Shown here piece by piece: positions 15,987 to 24,305 of a DNA stretch of 26,281 nt. The translations under genes and the position numbers were made by a program. The DNA is from Candidatus Tayloriibacteriota bacterium (GTDB lineage Bacteria > Patescibacteriota > Minisyncoccia > Phycocordibacterales > PALSA-1337): assembly GCA_026395105.1 (NCBI GenBank), contig JAPLZH010000032.1, positions 1-26,281 of the forward strand, read 5' to 3'. The stretch's first letter is position 1. Every line of letters begins with the position of its first letter. The notes under the pieces are model-generated. The model searched no databases. It was not told where the DNA came from and was given only the letters and a program-made list of their open reading frames with translations.

Positions 15987-16589
15987 CTATCTGGTATAAT
16001 ATTCAAGCACTGACTTGACGTTAAATAAAAGCTCTGTTTGAGCAATCTTCGGCTCACCATCTATAACAGCACAGTTCTTATCGAAATCACATTTTAGCCA
16101 TGCTGGGACTGGGGCTTTCTTTGCCTTTTCCCATACAGAAACGAAAATAGTCATATTCTTACTTCCTTCTCTTATTCCAATAACATCACCTAATGATACT
16201 TGATAGGAAGGGATAGTAACGACTTTACCGTTAACTGTGATATGTCTATGTGATACTGCCTGACGAGCGGCAGAACGAGTCGGAGAAATCCTTAGGCGAA
16301 GTACTACGTTATCCAGTCTACCCTCAAGCATTCGGAGAAGTGCGACAGAAGTATCTCCTTTTTCGTTTAGTGCAGCCTTAACGTAATTATAGAACTGCTT
16401 TTCATTTACTCCGTAAGAGAAACGGGCTCTCTGTTTTTCGAGCATCTGAGCACCGTAGTCTGATTTATTTCCTCTGCCTGGAGGCTTTCCCTTCTTAGCT
16501 AAATATGCAGCGAATTTAGGAGTCTGAGTCTTTTCGAAGACTGGGACGCCGAGCTTTCTTGCTTTTTTAAATTTTGGTCCGATTATCAT
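15987..16589 (-). CDS. rpsD: 30S ribosomal protein S4
   Basis: A 200-residue S4, which nucleates assembly of the small-subunit body. It has KFKKARKLG at the N-terminus, LLRMLEGRLDNVVLRLRI, and the S4 RNA-binding domain RQAVSHRHITVNGKVVTIPSYQVSLGD. The zinc-binding cysteine cluster of some S4 proteins is absent, so this is the zinc-free type. It lies 12 nt after rpsK and before rpoA, the standard order. In many bacteria S4 represses this operon by binding its mRNA; I see no structure that would prove it here. Confidence 0.97.
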   Translation of the reverse strand: MIIGPKFKKARKLGVPVFEKTQTPKFAAYLAKKGKPPGRGNKSDYGAQMLEKQRARFSYGVNEKQFYNYVKAALNEKGDTSVALLRMLEGRLDNVVLRLRISPTRSAARQAVSHRHITVNGKVVTIPSYQVSLGDVIGIREGSKNMTIFVSVWEKAKKAPVPAWLKCDFDKNCAVIDGEPKIAQTELLFNVKSVLEYYTR

Positions 16590-16601
16590 AGTATTTTTTT
16601 A

Positions 16602-17030
16602 CTAAACTCTTCTAGGTTTACGTGGCTTTGGGCCGTTAAATGGAACTGGAGTCTCATCCTTAATAAAGGTAATGTTTATTCCCTTAGAAACAAAACCGCG
16701 GATCGCAGACTCACGTCCAGATCCGACTCCTTTGACTACAACTGAAACTTCTTTAATGCCCATAATACCAGCCTTAAGTGCTAGGGTTTCACCGACCTTA
16801 GCGGCCGCGAACGGTGTTCCCTTCTTTGCTCCCTTAAAACCTAAAGCTCCAGCTGATGACTGAGCTACAGCATTACCCTTTGGATCCGTAAGGAGGCAAA
16901 GAGTGTTATTATATGTGGACTGAACAAAAAGGATTCCTGAATCCAGTCTGCGCTTTGAAGAAGCCTGTGGAGCCTTTGCCCCGCTTTCAGCCTTCGCACC
17001 TTCTGCTTTAACAATTCTGACCTTTCCCAT
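16602..17030 (-). CDS. rpsK: 30S ribosomal protein S11
   Basis: A 142-residue S11, part of the platform of the small subunit. Motifs include ILFVQSTYNNTLCLLTD, GNAVAQSSAGALGFKGAKK, GVGSGRESAIRGF and the basic ending GPKPRKPRRV. An Ala/Lys/Glu-rich N-terminal segment of about 25 residues precedes the conserved fold. The gene follows rpsM by 21 nt and is followed by rpsD. Confidence 0.98.
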   Translation of the reverse strand: MGKVRIVKAEGAKAESGAKAPQASSKRRLDSGILFVQSTYNNTLCLLTDPKGNAVAQSSAGALGFKGAKKGTPFAAAKVGETLALKAGIMGIKEVSVVVKGVGSGRESAIRGFVSKGINITFIKDETPVPFNGPKPRKPRRV

Positions 17031-17051
17031 AGTAGTATTAATATATGATGA

Positions 17052-17432
17052 TTATTTCTTTTCCTCTTTTCTGCGACCGCTACCCATAGTCTTTCGCATA
17101 TTCCCTCTAACTGTACGGGAATTCGTCTTCGTTCTCTGACCACGAGAAGGTAGGCGTCTAGAATGTCTCATTCCTCTGTAGCATTTAATATCTTTTAAGC
17201 GCTTAACGTTCGCACCGACTTCGCGCTTAAGATCTCCTTCTATCTTAAAACCCTCGATAATTTTCTTAATGGTGTTTTCCTCTTCGACTGAAAGTTCAGT
17301 AGCTTTCTTTTCAAAAGGTACCTTTGCCTTAGTCAAAATGAACTGAGCTCTAGAACGGCTAATACCGTAAAGCGCAGTTAGGGCGATTTCCATTCTCTTA
17401 TTATCTGGTAGTGTAATTCCAAGTATTCTCAT
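17052..17432 (-). CDS. rpsM: 30S ribosomal protein S13
   Basis: A 126-residue S13, which sits in the head of the small subunit and contacts the P-site tRNA and large subunit. It shows RILGITLPDNKRMEIALTALYG, a segment of the helix-two-turn-helix type, the RGMRHSRRLPSRGQRTKTNSR motif and a very basic tail. It follows rpmJ by 18 nt. Length is normal. Confidence 0.98.
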   Translation of the reverse strand: MRILGITLPDNKRMEIALTALYGISRSRAQFILTKAKVPFEKKATELSVEEENTIKKIIEGFKIEGDLKREVGANVKRLKDIKCYRGMRHSRRLPSRGQRTKTNSRTVRGNMRKTMGSGRRKEEKK

Positions 17433-17450
17433 GCTGTATAAAATAAATTT

Positions 17451-17567
17451 TTAACCCTGTCGCTGTTTATGGCGAGGATTTGATTTGCAAACCACATAAA
17501 CGTATCCTTTTCTTCGGACCGTCTTACATTTAGCACACATTTTTTTAACTGATGAACGTACTTTCAT
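17451..17567 (-). CDS. rpmJ: 50S ribosomal protein L36
   Basis: A 38-residue gene I translated by hand from ATG at 17567 to TAA at 17451-17453. It begins MKVRSSVKKMCAKCKTVRR and ends NPRHKQRQG, the unmistakable L36 sequence. The zinc ligands Cys11, Cys14, Cys27 and His33 are all present, so this is the zinc-binding form. It lies 8 nt after infA and 18 nt before rpsM, the expected slot. L36 is a late large-subunit assembly protein. Confidence 0.97.
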   Translation of the reverse strand: MKVRSSVKKMCAKCKTVRRKGYVYVVCKSNPRHKQRQG

Positions 17568-17575
17568 TTTTTTTA

Positions 17576-17794
17576 TTATAAACGACGCGTGACACGGGCC
17601 CGGCCTCCGTATGGGTCGAGCTCTAATTCTACTTTGTCGCCGATGAGAACACGAATTCTATGCATTCTCATTTTACCTGCAAGGTATGCAAGCACCACGG
17701 TATCTAAACCATCCAGCTTCACCTTAAACAAGGTGTCCGGTAAAGCTTCGACTACGACACCATATGCGCTTGTATTTTTGGTTCCTTGTGACAT
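17576..17794 (-). CDS. infA: Translation initiation factor IF-1
   Basis: A 72-residue OB-fold protein that binds the A site during initiation with IF-2 and IF-3. It matches IF-1 throughout (GVVVEALPDTLFKVKLD, VLAYLAGKMRMHRIRVLIGDKVELELDPYG, RARVTRRL). It is the first gene of the nine-gene cluster. The promoter upstream would give a leader of only about a dozen bases with no Shine-Dalgarno sequence. The start MSQGTK agrees with the usual family length. Confidence 0.97.
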   Translation of the reverse strand: MSQGTKNTSAYGVVVEALPDTLFKVKLDGLDTVVLAYLAGKMRMHRIRVLIGDKVELELDPYGGRARVTRRL

Positions 17795-17813
17795 TTAATA
17801 AACAGGTTTTAAT

Positions 17814-17842
17814 ATACTAGCAAACTCGAATGCGAGCGTCAA
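17814..17842 (-). promoter_or_regulatory. Promoter of the infA-rpsI cluster
   Basis: TTGACG, 17 nt, then TAGTAT preceded by TGC (extended -10) on the minus strand. The -10 ends 19 nt before the infA ATG. It lies in the 53-bp gap after the Baseplate-J-like gene and is the best candidate to drive the whole ribosomal cluster. Confidence 0.6.
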
Positions 17843-17847
17843 GCTCC

Positions 17848-19242
17848 TTACTCATTATTTACCTTTATTTCTATGCGAGAAGCATTACTCGGGAGACTAT
17901 TTGTCCAGAATGGACTATTACTGATGCTGGCTTTTAAAATTCCTGGAAATGCCTCTAAAACCTTTGGAATGGCTAAGCTAGGCTGTCCTGCAAAGGCCGT
18001 GGAAAGTGCTTTCGTGTCTATTTTACCCTTAATATCATATGTTCCTTTAATATTAAAGGTAATAGATGGGTCTGTAGCTAGGGACTTTGGTGTCTGTGTA
18101 AAAATGAAGTTCAGACCATCAATCCCAGAAAAATCAAGAGGCGCGTTCTTAAAAAGATCTAGATTTTTTCTCGCTAAAAACTTACCCAAAAACTCTGTTT
18201 TAAAAATTACTGCGTAAATAGTATCCTTCTCTGTTAATTCTACTTTGCCTAAGCCTACATCTTTATAACCACCGAGCTCTGTTACTATAGTGTATGCATT
18301 ATTTAATAATGTATAATCTTTCGGTAGCTGACTCTTTGCTGATAATAAAAGTTTAGGCTCTAAGGAATTTTGCAAAGAAGTTCTAGCCTTTTTCTCTATG
18401 TCAGGGGCCGCTGATTTTTCATCCTGTATTCCTCCGCCAGTTATATCAGTCTTTAGTCTGGCATAAAATGCTTTAAATTTATCTTTATTCGTAGATAAGC
18501 CTGGAATAGTAAAATCTCCATATAAATCAGTAAGGCTAATATTATACATACTGCCAGCTTTATCTGCCAGAACCTGAACCGTAGCGGTGCCCGGCTGTTT
18601 TTTACCAGAAACAGTAGTCATTCCCGGTATGACAGATGTCTTTACTAGTTTGTATATATTTCCTTTTACACTCTGTATCCTCGTCCCCACTACGAATGTT
18701 TGAGGTGATACGCTGTAATTATTATAAACCACTACTAATCCAGAGGCCTTTGATTCCTTTGCTTTTGATGTAGATGCATCTACTGTGGTCGTGGCAATAC
18801 TCGTAATAGACATCACTTCATAATTTAAACTATCCTGAATAGCGGCGCCGTACGCAGTAATAGTAGTATCGACGACTATTTTGCTCGTCCTCTGAGCCAC
18901 CGTGATCGTAGCTTTTGCAAAAAAGATCGAAGCTGCGAAAACTATAATCACTACGCTAATTATCACTAGTATTGAGTAGATAAATGATTTCGAAATAGAT
19001 TTTTTCGTCTTTTTTTGTTCAAAAGTGATCCGCTCCGCTGCTTTTTGCTTAAAAAATGAATCTGGTGAAGGCCTTTTCACGATTTTCGGAAAAGAAGGTA
19101 CTAAATTTTCAGAAAAGCTTTGTGCTGGCTTTATGGGCACTTCTATTTTTCTTAGTTTTGATGCTGAAACGGGAACTTCGACTTTTGGTCTATGTAAAGG
19201 ATTTTTCTTTTTCAGCACCATGTCTTGGAATTGATTTTTCAT
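17848..19242 (-). CDS. Baseplate-J-like membrane protein
   Basis: A 464-residue protein with a basic, Pro/Lys-rich cytoplasmic tail (residues 1-86), one membrane span (about 87-109) and a large outer part. The outer part has the feel of the Baseplate-J-like domain seen in many CPR proteins (VVVYNNYSVSPQTFVVGTRIQS, then LVKTSVIPG and PGTATVQVLADKAGSMYNI, 'GTR...G.....I' style). The topology, a short inner tail, one span and an outer domain, recalls PilN, the usual partner of PilM, and the gene directly follows a PilM-like gene with 18 nt between them. An envelope assembly role, possibly with a pilus or secretion machine, is inference. Domain assignment is by recognition, not by search. Confidence 0.7.
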   Translation of the reverse strand: MKNQFQDMVLKKKNPLHRPKVEVPVSASKLRKIEVPIKPAQSFSENLVPSFPKIVKRPSPDSFFKQKAAERITFEQKKTKKSISKSFIYSILVIISVVIIVFAASIFFAKATITVAQRTSKIVVDTTITAYGAAIQDSLNYEVMSITSIATTTVDASTSKAKESKASGLVVVYNNYSVSPQTFVVGTRIQSVKGNIYKLVKTSVIPGMTTVSGKKQPGTATVQVLADKAGSMYNISLTDLYGDFTIPGLSTNKDKFKAFYARLKTDITGGGIQDEKSAAPDIEKKARTSLQNSLEPKLLLSAKSQLPKDYTLLNNAYTIVTELGGYKDVGLGKVELTEKDTIYAVIFKTEFLGKFLARKNLDLFKNAPLDFSGIDGLNFIFTQTPKSLATDPSITFNIKGTYDIKGKIDTKALSTAFAGQPSLAIPKVLEAFPGILKASISNSPFWTNSLPSNASRIEIKVNNE

Positions 19243-19260
19243 ATTTAAATTAACAAAGGA

Positions 19261-20436
19261 TTATTGTATCGCTCTAGAAACTCCGAGAGCTGTAAGGCAA
19301 ATTAATTCATCAGTTGTCCCCGGATTTTCATTTATCAAATATGTAGATAATTTCGCTGTATTAATTCCAAGTATATTAATTCCACCTTCTAAAAGTGATA
19401 AACTATCTAAAACTTCACTTCTTAGAATCTTTTCAAAACCTGGTTCGAATGAAGAGTCGGCGGATATGTAAATGGTAGGCGGAATAGCAGATTTTTCACA
19501 TAGACTTTTTATGGCGACAGAAACACCGTCAGCCCAATCTTTATTAAACCCCTTTAGGATTATAGATCTTTCAACATCTTCTTCTGATAAAGCCCCCTGG
19601 ATTAGCATAGATATCTCAGACATAGATAAGTGGAGACTTTTACCCGAACTTTCGATGTACTTTCTCAAAACCGTTCTAGTTCCTATAGGAAACTGTGATA
19701 TTCCAGAAATGTGATTCTTAGTGCAAATCATAATATCCGTCATCTCTCCGTGAACATTTATATATATAAAATCAGAAAAACCTTTAGAAATATCACGAAG
19801 TGCAAAAAGGGATACCAATGGCGAGGAGTGCATAGTAACCTTATGTATTGAGGTTTTTTTTGTAACCGCATCCTTTAATTCTTTTATAATCTTTTCTGAT
19901 GTTATGCTAGAAAAAAGCGGAACTTCTACAGAAGAAGCTTTTTGCTCATACGGATTAACGACGCTGTAACCATTTAATCTGATATCAGTTATTTTTTTCT
20001 CGATCTGTACGACGTCAAATTTATAGTTTTCATTCCCCTCTTTTTCGTAAATTTTTTCAAAACGCATTTCCTCTTCTTTAATCATCGAATCTATAAAGTT
20101 CTTTGAAATTACAGTGGGCCTAGGTAACTTTGCGCTAAGAATTTTAGTTTCTGAAATGATCCATGGTGAAGAAAGAACTACATGTGATTCATTAATATCT
20201 TTACCAAAAGGAATTAAATTTTCATAGACAGTTTTAAGGGTAGAAAGCATGGAGGAATGTAATTCTGCACCTGATATAGACTGATTAAAGGGTATTATTT
20301 CTCTTTGCGTCTTATAAATATGCGGAGTAAATTTATTATCAAAACTAACTACGGCACCGCCCACAGTACCACTAGCTACTTCAAATATAAAAGATTTTTT
20401 GTTTTCTTTTTTTGAAAAAAGACCGAAAAATGACAT
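19261..20436 (-). CDS. PilM/FtsA-like actin-fold protein
   Basis: A 391-residue cytoplasmic protein of the FtsA/PilM actin-like type. The order of strands fits: an N-terminal phosphate-1-like segment (FIFEVASGTVGGAVVSF), an SHS2-like insert, a phosphate-2-like segment (FIYINVHGEMTDIMI) and an adenosine-like segment near the end (TIYISADSSFEPGFEKIL). The acidic and glycine residues usually found in these motifs are partly replaced (E for D, N for D, ADSS for GG), so ATP binding may be weak or lost. It has an extended -10 promoter very close to its ATG and is followed by the Baseplate-J-like membrane protein, probably its partner. Family-level confidence is moderate. Confidence 0.65.
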   Translation of the reverse strand: MSFFGLFSKKENKKSFIFEVASGTVGGAVVSFDNKFTPHIYKTQREIIPFNQSISGAELHSSMLSTLKTVYENLIPFGKDINESHVVLSSPWIISETKILSAKLPRPTVISKNFIDSMIKEEEMRFEKIYEKEGNENYKFDVVQIEKKITDIRLNGYSVVNPYEQKASSVEVPLFSSITSEKIIKELKDAVTKKTSIHKVTMHSSPLVSLFALRDISKGFSDFIYINVHGEMTDIMICTKNHISGISQFPIGTRTVLRKYIESSGKSLHLSMSEISMLIQGALSEEDVERSIILKGFNKDWADGVSVAIKSLCEKSAIPPTIYISADSSFEPGFEKILRSEVLDSLSLLEGGINILGINTAKLSTYLINENPGTTDELICLTALGVSRAIQ

Positions 20437-20442
20437 GCTAAG

Positions 20443-20451
20443 AGTATACCA
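20443..20451 (-). promoter_or_regulatory. Extended -10 promoter of PilM-like gene
   Basis: TGG-TATACT on the minus strand ends 6 nt before the ATG at 20436, which predicts a leaderless mRNA. No strong -35 is seen. Confidence 0.55.
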
Positions 20452-20496
20452 TGCCGACTTTATTAATTCTAGATTTTATTTAGTTTTTATTTGATT

Positions 20497-22380
20497 TTAT
20501 TCGAGTATAGCTTTTATTCTTCTCACACCCGCTGAAACTGCCTCTTCTTTAATAATTTTGAATTTGCCTAATTCGCTAGTATTCTTAACGTGTGGGCCTC
20601 CACAGAATTCCTTTGAAAAGGCGGTGGCTATATCTTTTCCGACAAAATACACAGAAATCTGATCTCCATACTTATCCCCAAAGAAATGAAAGGCTCCAGT
20701 CTTCTCTGCTTCTGCTTTCGACATCATAATCTGCTGTACGGGAAGTGCTTCCTTTATTTTTTCATTTACAATATCCTCTACTTTCTTCTTCTCTTCATCT
20801 GTCATCTTTGCGCCATGAGAAAAGTCGAAGCGAAGGCGCTCGGAAGTAATATTCGAGCCTTTCTGTGCTACTCCGTCGCCTAAAACATCATGTAATGCCT
20901 TATGCAAAAGGTGCGTTGCTGTATGATATTTAACGACTATATCACTTTTATCTGCCAGTCCCCCTTTAAACTTTTGCTCTGAACCGGCCCTAGAGGCATT
21001 TTTATGATCCTCCATCTTTGACTTAAAGTTTTTAACAGCTTCAGCGCTCACTTTATATGCCTTTTCCTTTGCTATCTCTAGCGAAAGCTCCATCGGAAAG
21101 CCGTGTGAAGTAAAAAGAGAAAATAATGACGTACCGTTTATCTCTCCATCAGTTTTATACAACTTTTCGAATTCGGCATAACCTTTTGATAAAGCGCCAC
21201 GAAACTTTTGCTCTTCTGCACGTATAGCCGACTCTATTTCATTCCTTTTTTCGTAAGTGGCTGGGTATGCCTCCTTATAATATTCGAGAAGGGGCAAAAC
21301 GAAGCTACTAATTCCAGTGTCTTTTATTTCAAGAATGTCGAAGTAACGAACAGCACGACGAATTAATCTGCGAACGAAGTAACCCTGATCGATATTCCCT
21401 GGAAAAACTCCATCGCCGATTAAAAAGGTAGATGCTCGAATATGGTCTGCTATAACCCTAAAAGAGGCAGTATACTTAGTGTCAGAATATGATTTTCCAG
21501 ACATTTTTTCGAGCTTTAAAATCATTTCGGCAAAGACGTCTATGGCAAATATGTCGGGAGTATTTTCCGAGGCCATTGTTATTCTTTCTAATCCCCCACC
21601 GAAATCCACATTTTTTTGAGGTAATTTACTGAATGTTCCGTCTTCGCCCTTTCTGTATTCCATGAAAACAGAGTTTCCAATCTCTATAAACCTTCCACAA
21701 TCACAGTTCGGATGACATTCTTTGCCAAACTTTTTATCATGTGGGACAGAGTCAAATTCATAAAACATTTCAGAATCTGGGCCTCCAGGTTCGCCACTCG
21801 GCATCTCATCTATAGAACCAGACCTAGTCCACCAGTTCTTTCCTGCATTATAGTAAAATATTCGGCCGTCCTGTATTCCGACTTCACTTCCGCGCTCTTC
21901 TGATATTATCTCCACGTCCTTTGCCACAATTCCCTTTTTTGTAAAGTTTTCTTTCCAGATTTCCACAGCTTCCATATCACGAGGAATATTGTTTTTCTCA
22001 TCTCCAGCAAAAACTGTAACGTAAATCTTTTTAGGGTCTAGGCCTACGATGTCAGTTAGAAAAGTGAAAATCCAGGGTATCTGCTCCGTCTTAAAATATG
22101 AGCCTAGTGACCAGTTTCCAAGCATTTCGAAGAAAGTGGTATGGCGATTATCACCCACATCTTCTATGTCCGCAGTTCTAAAAGATTTCTGAGAATCTGT
22201 GAGGCGGTTTCCTGCAGGGTGTGTGGCGCCTAGTAAATATGGCACTAAAGGCTGCATTCCGGAGCCAGTAAAAAGGGTTGTCGGATCATTTTCAGGAACG
22301 AGTGGAGCTGACGGAATGATTATGTGTCCGTTTGATTTATAGAATTCTAAATACTTTTTTCTAATATCTCTAGTTTTCAT
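20497..22380 (-). CDS. alaS: Alanyl-tRNA synthetase, short form
   Basis: Class II enzyme that charges tRNA-Ala with alanine. The 627 residues cover the aminoacylation domain (FTGSGMQPLVPYLLG, TFFEMLGNWSLGSYF, motif 3 GGGLERITM), the tRNA-recognition helices (GYFVRRLIRRAVRY) and the editing domain with zinc ligands His486/His490 (HTATH) and Cys593/His597 (CGGPH). It ends just after the editing domain. The C-terminal coiled coil and C-Ala/DHHA1 domain of the roughly 870-residue E. coli enzyme are missing, without sign of a frameshift. A cysteine-rich CHPNCDCGRFIEIGN segment precedes motif 3. The promoter lies inside the end of pepF, with its -10 only 6 nt before the ATG. Confidence 0.97.
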   Translation of the reverse strand: MKTRDIRKKYLEFYKSNGHIIIPSAPLVPENDPTTLFTGSGMQPLVPYLLGATHPAGNRLTDSQKSFRTADIEDVGDNRHTTFFEMLGNWSLGSYFKTEQIPWIFTFLTDIVGLDPKKIYVTVFAGDEKNNIPRDMEAVEIWKENFTKKGIVAKDVEIISEERGSEVGIQDGRIFYYNAGKNWWTRSGSIDEMPSGEPGGPDSEMFYEFDSVPHDKKFGKECHPNCDCGRFIEIGNSVFMEYRKGEDGTFSKLPQKNVDFGGGLERITMASENTPDIFAIDVFAEMILKLEKMSGKSYSDTKYTASFRVIADHIRASTFLIGDGVFPGNIDQGYFVRRLIRRAVRYFDILEIKDTGISSFVLPLLEYYKEAYPATYEKRNEIESAIRAEEQKFRGALSKGYAEFEKLYKTDGEINGTSLFSLFTSHGFPMELSLEIAKEKAYKVSAEAVKNFKSKMEDHKNASRAGSEQKFKGGLADKSDIVVKYHTATHLLHKALHDVLGDGVAQKGSNITSERLRFDFSHGAKMTDEEKKKVEDIVNEKIKEALPVQQIMMSKAEAEKTGAFHFFGDKYGDQISVYFVGKDIATAFSKEFCGGPHVKNTSELGKFKIIKEEAVSAGVRRIKAILE

Positions 22381-22386
22381 CTGTGT

Positions 22387-22416
22387 ATTATATTATTTTT
22401 TTGATTTTTTTGTCAT
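22387..22416 (-). promoter_or_regulatory. alaS promoter, leaderless
   Basis: ATGACA, 18 nt, then a perfect TATAAT on the minus strand. The -35 and spacer are the last codons of pepF. The -10 ends 6 nt before the alaS ATG at 22380, predicting a leaderless message. The spacer is almost all A. Confidence 0.6.
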
Positions 22417-24183
22417 CTTTTCGAGGCGAATAATATCTTCTTCTATAGAGCGAAGGCCGAGTTCGAAAAATTCCGGCTTCGTCACATCTATTCCAGCATC
22501 TAAAAAAATTTCCTCTGGTGACTTACTTCCACCAGCCGAAAGGAATGTGCGAATGGATTTTTCGAAAGTTTTGTCCTTTTTATATGAAGCATAAAGCGCT
22601 CGTGACACTAATCCACCGAATGCATAAGAGTAAACATAGAAGAATCGGCGAATGTGGCTCCATGTGACGAAGAAATAACCGTCTGATTCTCTCATTTTAA
22701 CCACTGGACCTAGATAAGAAGACATGTGTTTATTCATAAGCTTGGACATTTCCTCTTTTTGCAAAGAGCCTTTCAGACGGATATTTGTATGCAAATCTAC
22801 TTCGAAATTAAAGCAGGCTATTTGCCTAAAGATGGTGGCCATATCATCACTTATCTTATTATGCAAAGCCACTATCTGCTCTTCAGGAGTTAGAAGTGAA
22901 AAAACTTCGTCGAAAACTAAGTTCTCGAAAAGAGTGCTCGCTACTTCTGCCGTAGAAATAGTGTGGTCTTTATAAAGTGTCGGCTGATTTTCAGAGGAAA
23001 GTTTAGCGTGAATAGCATGACCCATTTCATGAGCCAGAGTCATAACAGATCTGAATTTCGGAGTGTGATTTAATAGCACGAAAGTGGGAGAATTTGGAGA
23101 GCTAGAGCAGTATGCCCCACCCTGTTTTCCAGCTTTCGGATAAACATCTATTTGCCCATTTTGCAAAAATGAATCCAGAGTTTCGGAATAAATAGGATTC
23201 ACCTTTTCAAAAGCATTTCTGACTATTTTTACTGCTTCCTCAAAAGGAATTTCTTTTTTAGTTTTTCCAATAGGCGCAGATCTATCTATGTATAGAAGAG
23301 ACGGAAGTTTGAGAATCTTTGCCTTTAATTTATAGAATTTCTGGCTAATTCGGAAATTCTTAGTGACTATATTTACTAGGTCGAGCACCGTTTTTTCCTT
23401 ATTCTGATAGCCGAGTATAGTGGCAGAATAGGGCTTTGTGAAGCCACGAAGCTCATCATCTATCTTTTTATTTATAATAACAGCATTAATTTCGCTCTCA
23501 GCAAAGTCAGAAATAGTCTTTAGTTTTTCCATAACTTTATCATAAAGTGCATGACGCTCCTTCATCGATAAATCTGGAGCTATTCCAATAGCCTCAGAAA
23601 TCGGCAAAATTTTCTTTTTCCATTCTACAGTTAATTTACTTTCCTGCTTTTCGAGTCCCTGAATCCAAAGCGAATAGCTCGGATTACTCTTTAAGCTAAG
23701 AATTTTCTCTTCGAGTTCACTAAGCATATGTTTGCCACTATCAAATGCACACTTTAAAAAATATCTGTATGGGGCGAGCTTTTCGCTCCTTAAAAATTCC
23801 TCACGTTTTTCCTCCTTAATTTTCGAAATTTTTAAATTAAAAAAGAGTACTTTATTATCATTTTTTGCATACCTTTCAGTCAGTAAATTCAGTCTGCGCT
23901 CAGCTTCAGAATCTTTGCTATTAATGTCTTTTCTATAGTAAAAATAAAGGTAAGGTCTCGAAAGTGCTCTGTCTTTAAAGATAGATTCATAATTACTAAT
24001 AGCCTCGAAAAGTGTGTCTGCTTTTTCCTGATAATCCGTCCTATCTTTATACTTTAATGCAAAGGAATCGAAGGCTTTTTCCATATCAAGCATATCCTTT
24101 TCTATCTGCGGGTCCTTTTCGCTTTTATATAGCTGGCTTAAATCCCAGTCAGTCTTAAATTTTATTTTATCAGTTTTTTTCAT
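22393..24183 (-). CDS. pepF: M3-family oligoendopeptidase (PepF-like)
   Basis: Zinc metallopeptidase that cuts short peptides in the cytoplasm. The 596-residue length is normal for oligoendopeptidase F. The zinc site is HEMGH (His385, Glu386, His389) in LAHEMGHAIHAKLS, with the third ligand Glu in ASTLFENLVFDE shortly after. The family's GAYCSSS segment precedes it, and YSYAFGGLVSRALY lies near the C-terminus. No signal peptide is seen. It probably recycles peptides in a host-dependent or scavenging cell. A TATACT box 11 nt upstream of the ATG is the likely -10. alaS follows at 12 nt. Confidence 0.95.
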   Translation of the reverse strand: MKKTDKIKFKTDWDLSQLYKSEKDPQIEKDMLDMEKAFDSFALKYKDRTDYQEKADTLFEAISNYESIFKDRALSRPYLYFYYRKDINSKDSEAERRLNLLTERYAKNDNKVLFFNLKISKIKEEKREEFLRSEKLAPYRYFLKCAFDSGKHMLSELEEKILSLKSNPSYSLWIQGLEKQESKLTVEWKKKILPISEAIGIAPDLSMKERHALYDKVMEKLKTISDFAESEINAVIINKKIDDELRGFTKPYSATILGYQNKEKTVLDLVNIVTKNFRISQKFYKLKAKILKLPSLLYIDRSAPIGKTKKEIPFEEAVKIVRNAFEKVNPIYSETLDSFLQNGQIDVYPKAGKQGGAYCSSSPNSPTFVLLNHTPKFRSVMTLAHEMGHAIHAKLSSENQPTLYKDHTISTAEVASTLFENLVFDEVFSLLTPEEQIVALHNKISDDMATIFRQIACFNFEVDLHTNIRLKGSLQKEEMSKLMNKHMSSYLGPVVKMRESDGYFFVTWSHIRRFFYVYSYAFGGLVSRALYASYKKDKTFEKSIRTFLSAGGSKSPEEIFLDAGIDVTKPEFFELGLRSIEEDIIRLEKMTKKSKK

Positions 24184-24194
24184 AATATTCTGTA

Positions 24195-24200
24195 AGTATA
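24195..24200 (-). promoter_or_regulatory. Probable -10 box of pepF
   Basis: TATACT on the minus strand ends 11 nt before the pepF ATG, giving a leader of about 4 nt. No clear -35 is seen. It lies back to back with the plus-strand promoter of the lipoprotein gene. Confidence 0.4.
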
Positions 24201-24225
24201 CCTAAAAATTCGCCATACTATTCAT

Positions 24226-24253
24226 TTGCAAAGTATGAAATGTGTGATATAGT
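24226..24253 (+). promoter_or_regulatory. Promoter of the PEGA lipoprotein gene
   Basis: TTGCAA, 16 nt, then TATAGT preceded by TGA (extended -10). The leader to the ATG at 24306 is about 45 nt, much longer than others in the window, and holds AAGAGAAAG, which is too far from the ATG (more than 10 nt) to be a convincing Shine-Dalgarno sequence. Confidence 0.55.
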
Positions 24254-24305
24254 GTGAATGAATAAATCGCGTCCGAAAACCTCCAAGAGAAAGTAAAAAT
24301 TCAGT

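Noticed and set aside
17873..19253. Plus-strand open frames opposite the Baseplate-J-like gene
   Set aside because: Antisense shadows of a longer minus-strand gene; no domain, promoter or neighbour supports them.
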